A DNA stretch of 64,000 nt. Source: Halotalea alkalilenta. GTDB lineage: Bacteria > Pseudomonadota > Gammaproteobacteria > Pseudomonadales > Halomonadaceae. Shown one piece after another: positions 61,658 to 64,000 of the stretch. Under the pieces are notes generated by a model that worked only from the letters and a program-made list of their open reading frames with translations, was not told the DNA's origin and did not search any database. The stretch covers positions 2,418,001 through 2,482,000 of the forward strand of contig NZ_CP015243.1 in the NCBI RefSeq assembly GCF_001648175.1, written 5' to 3'. The translations under genes and the position numbers were made by a program. Within the stretch, counting starts at the first letter, position 1, and every line of letters begins with the position of its first letter.

Positions 61658-64000
61658 ATGACTGATCAGATCGAGCGTGATGGATCGCCGCGCACCGCGG
61701 GCGATCCTGCGTCATCCCCTGTCGCCAGACGGGCCCATGCAGTCCTCCCATGGCGTCTTATCGAGCGAATCACCGCCTACCGGCAGTCGATCGGAATCTT
61801 CTTCACTTTGCTGGTCTTCGTCGTCGCGCTGGCGGTTTGCTGGCACATGCTCGAAGAAGTCAATCCCGAGCTCTTGAGAGGCGCGATCTACAGCGTGCCG
61901 ATCAGCGCCGTGCTGCTTTCGCTGATCGCCGCCTCGGCCAGCTACGTGATGCTGCTCGGCTACGAATGGTCGGCGGCGCGCTATGCGGGCGTGCGCCTGC
62001 CGCCCGCGGCGTTGGTCGCAGGTGGAGCCTGCGCCTCGGCGATCGGCAATGCGATCGGGCTATCGATGCTCTCCGGTGGCGCGGTGCGTTGCCGGCTCTA
62101 CTTTCGCCATGGCCTCGGCACCGTCGAGGTGGCGAGGATGTCGGTATTCGTAAGCCTGGCGCTCGGTTTCGCCTTGCCGCCGCTGGCCGCGGCGGCGGCG
62201 CTGCTCGACCTGAACGCGGCCTCTCGGGCGCTGCGGCTGCCGACGCCGATGGTGGTGGCGATCGCCTCTGGGGTGTTCGCGCTCTATGCGCTGGTGATCG
62301 CGATCCTCTGGTGGCAGCGCCTGCCGGAGCGGCCGACGCCGGATTCGCGGCTGTTTCGCCTCGGACGTTGGTCGTGGCGGCTGCCCGGGGTCAGGCTCTC
62401 GCTCCTGCAGCTGGTGATCACCCTGCTGGATGTGATCTTCGCCGCGACCGTACTCTACCTGCTGCTGCCCAGCTCTCCGCCATTCAGCACCTTTTTGCTG
62501 GTCTACCTGCTCGCGCTCGCCGCTGGCGTGCTCAGCCACGTGCCCGGCGGCATCGGGGTGTTCGAGGCGATCATCCTCGCGGCCTTCGCCAGCGAAGTGG
62601 GCGCGGCACCCCTGACCGCGGCGCTACTGCTCTACCGGGCGATCTACGTGCTGCTGCCGCTGATCCTTGCTTGTCTCACCCTGCTGCTCAGTGAAGGGCG
62701 CCGCTACCTGCCGGCACGCTCGACCATGCGCACAGCCTCGGGGCTGGCGGCACCGGTGCTTTCGCTGATGGTGTTCTTCTCCGGCGTGGTGCTGCTGTTC
62801 TCGGGGGTCACGCCTGAGTTCGGCTCGCGGCTCGAGACGCTCGGCTTCTTCCTGCCGCATCGGCTGATCGATGCTTCGCACTTCGCCGCCAGTCTGATCG
62901 GGGTGCTCTGCCTGCTGCTGGCGCGCGGGCTGCGCCGTCGGCTCTCGGCCGCCTGGGCGCTGACGCTGGCGCTGCTGGTGATCTCCAGTGCGCTGTCGCT
63001 GCTCAAAGGACTCGCCTTCGCCGAGTCGGCGGTGACGATGGGCACCGCGCTGCTGCTGCTGGTGTTTCGTGACGCTTTCTATCGTCGCAGCCGGCTCTTG
63101 GCGCTGCCGATTTCGGCACGCTATCTCGCCGCGAGCTTTTGCGTGGTGCTCGCCTCGGTGTGGCTGATGTTCTTCGTCTACCAGGACGTACCCTATCGCA
63201 ACGAGCTTTGGTGGCAGTTCGCGCTGGATGCTGAGGTGCCGCGGGCGCTGCGCGCGGTGCTCGGCAGCAGCCTGCTGCTCGGGGTGATTGCGCTGGGCTG
63301 GCTGATGCGTCCGCATCCTCAGGCGCTGAGCATGCCGACCAAGGGCGAGCTGGAGGAGGCGCTGGAGATCGTCAAGCGCTCCTCCCAGCCCGAAGGTGGG
63401 CTGGTGATGAGTGGCGACAAGGCGCTGATGTTCAACGACGCACGCAGCGCGTTTTTGATGTATGGCCGCCGCGGGCGCAGCATGGTCGCGCTGTTCGATC
63501 CGATCGGTGAGCCCCTCGATCGCGCCGGGCTGATCTGGACCTTTCGCGATCTTTGCGACGAGCACGGCTCGCGTCCGGTGTTCTATCAGGTCCGGGCGGA
63601 GAACTTGCCCTACTACATGGACATCGGGCTGACCGCGGTCAAGCTCGGTGAGGAGGCGCTGGTCGATCTCGATGGATTCGATCTCGATGCCAAGCAGAAG
63701 AAGGACCTGCGCTATACCTGGAACCGCGCTCAGCGAGATGGGCTCGCGCTCGAGGTGTTCGAGGCCGGGGAAGCACCGCTCGACCAGCTGGCATCGATTT
63801 CAACCGCCTGGCTCGAAACCCGGCGCGTGCGCGAGAAGGGATTTTCGCTGGGCTGCTTCGACCCCGAGTACCTGCGCCATTTCCGCATCGCGGTGATCCG
63901 CCACGACGGCCGCATCGTCGCCTTCGCCAACCTGCTCGAGACCGAGCGCGGCGAGACCGCGAGCATCGACCTGATGCGCTCGCTGCCCGAGGCGCCGAAG
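61658..64000 (+). CDS. mprF: MprF: lysylphosphatidylglycerol synthase/flippase (3' end beyond window)
   Basis: The frame is open from the ATG at 61658 to the right edge, 781 residues visible. N-terminal basic segment, then many hydrophobic helices (for example GIFFTLLVFVVALAVCW, YVMLLGYEWSAARYAG, VLSHVPGGIGVFEAIILAAF) forming the flippase part, followed by the cytosolic synthase domain of the DUF2156/GNAT-like fold (from about 570; EGGLVMSGDKALMFNDARS, FDPIGEPLDRAGLIWTF, AQKKDLR-like TWNRA). It modifies phosphatidylglycerol with an amino acid and exports it, lowering surface charge and giving resistance to cationic peptides. Whether Lys or Ala is added cannot be told. The long overlapping frame at 61750-62694 is a shadow. 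Confidence 0.95.
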   Translation, partial: MTDQIERDGSPRTAGDPASSPVARRAHAVLPWRLIERITAYRQSIGIFFTLLVFVVALAVCWHMLEEVNPELLRGAIYSVPISAVLLSLIAASASYVMLLGYEWSAARYAGVRLPPAALVAGGACASAIGNAIGLSMLSGGAVRCRLYFRHGLGTVEVARMSVFVSLALGFALPPLAAAAALLDLNAASRALRLPTPMVVAIASGVFALYALVIAILWWQRLPERPTPDSRLFRLGRWSWRLPGVRLSLLQLVITLLDVIFAATVLYLLLPSSPPFSTFLLVYLLALAAGVLSHVPGGIGVFEAIILAAFASEVGAAPLTAALLLYRAIYVLLPLILACLTLLLSEGRRYLPARSTMRTASGLAAPVLSLMVFFSGVVLLFSGVTPEFGSRLETLGFFLPHRLIDASHFAASLIGVLCLLLARGLRRRLSAAWALTLALLVISSALSLLKGLAFAESAVTMGTALLLLVFRDAFYRRSRLLALPISARYLAASFCVVLASVWLMFFVYQDVPYRNELWWQFALDAEVPRALRAVLGSSLLLGVIALGWLMRPHPQALSMPTKGELEEALEIVKRSSQPEGGLVMSGDKALMFNDARSAFLMYGRRGRSMVALFDPIGEPLDRAGLIWTFRDLCDEHGSRPVFYQVRAENLPYYMDIGLTAVKLGEEALVDLDGFDLDAKQKKDLRYTWNRAQRDGLALEVFEAGEAPLDQLASISTAWLETRRVREKGFSLGCFDPEYLRHFRIAVIRHDGRIVAFANLLETERGETASIDLMRSLPEAPK

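Noticed and set aside
61750..62694. 314-codon open frame over mprF
   Set aside because: It is in another frame than the membrane-protein reading, which starts at 61658 and stays open to the edge.
1..64000. tRNA, rRNA and CRISPR arrays
   Set aside because: No cloverleaf, rRNA or regularly spaced repeat pattern was noticed; the 36346 repeats are too few and lack spacers typical of CRISPR.

Overview
The window looks like a high-GC gammaproteobacterial chromosome interrupted by an integrative and conjugative element (ICE). The chromosomal flanks carry mgsA, pyk, topA and a DUF6586-like gene on the left, and lexA, nagZ, hpt and mprF on the right. The order topA / DUF6586 / small conserved gene / lexA / nagZ resembles Pseudomonadales and Halomonadaceae. 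I favour a Halomonas-like host, but this rests on synteny and protein character, not on a database search.

Layout. 1-8149: chromosome (partial amidohydrolase, NUDIX, GNAT, mgsA-pyk, topA, DUF6586-like, small conserved protein). 8150-8896: gene-free, palindrome-rich junction. 8897 to about 58513: the ICE. 58709-64000: chromosome (lexA with its SOS box, nagZ, hpt, mprF running off the right edge).

The ICE has the gene order of the Tn4371 family, read here from its conjugation end to its integrase end: an Abi_C-like gene; DUF2274; trbI-G-F-L-K-J-E-D-C-B; a CopG-type protein; traG (coupling protein); a cargo block (22.3-31.7 kb); the relaxase; traF; DUF2840; a small putative partition partner; parA; a putative iteron origin; repA; an AlpA-like HTH protein; DUF2285; DUF2958; an XRE regulator; DUF736; parB; DUF932; a defence-type island (45.6-56.6 kb); a decayed YhcG gene; and a tyrosine integrase. 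The trb genes overlap by ATGA junctions and form one minus-strand operon for a VirB/Trb type IV secretion system. RepA, ParA, ParB and three iteron-like repeats suggest that the excised circle can replicate and partition.

The cargo block holds two LysR regulators, two MFS pumps (one frameshifted), an Old Yellow Enzyme, an exported SGNH hydrolase, a quinone-reductase-like flavoprotein, a YdjM-like membrane protein and an ArsR-type regulator. Three copies of a 16-bp palindrome sit at the promoters of the ArsR-linked genes and look like its operator.

The most interesting region is the plus-strand island at 45.6-56.6 kb. It has three adjacent modules: (a) an AAA+ ATPase overlapping a subtilisin-like (S8) protease gene; (b) a sigma-factor-like protein, a small protein that could be its antagonist, and a 1142-residue fusion of an ImmA/IrrE metalloprotease, a complete UvrD-type helicase and a Cys-rich AddB/Cas4-like C-terminal region; (c) a bacterial ubiquitin-like operon (two ubiquitin-like domains plus E2, a JAB peptidase fused to an E1, and a DUF6527-type Cys-rich protein). 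Regulated proteolysis links all three. Whether they work together is inference.
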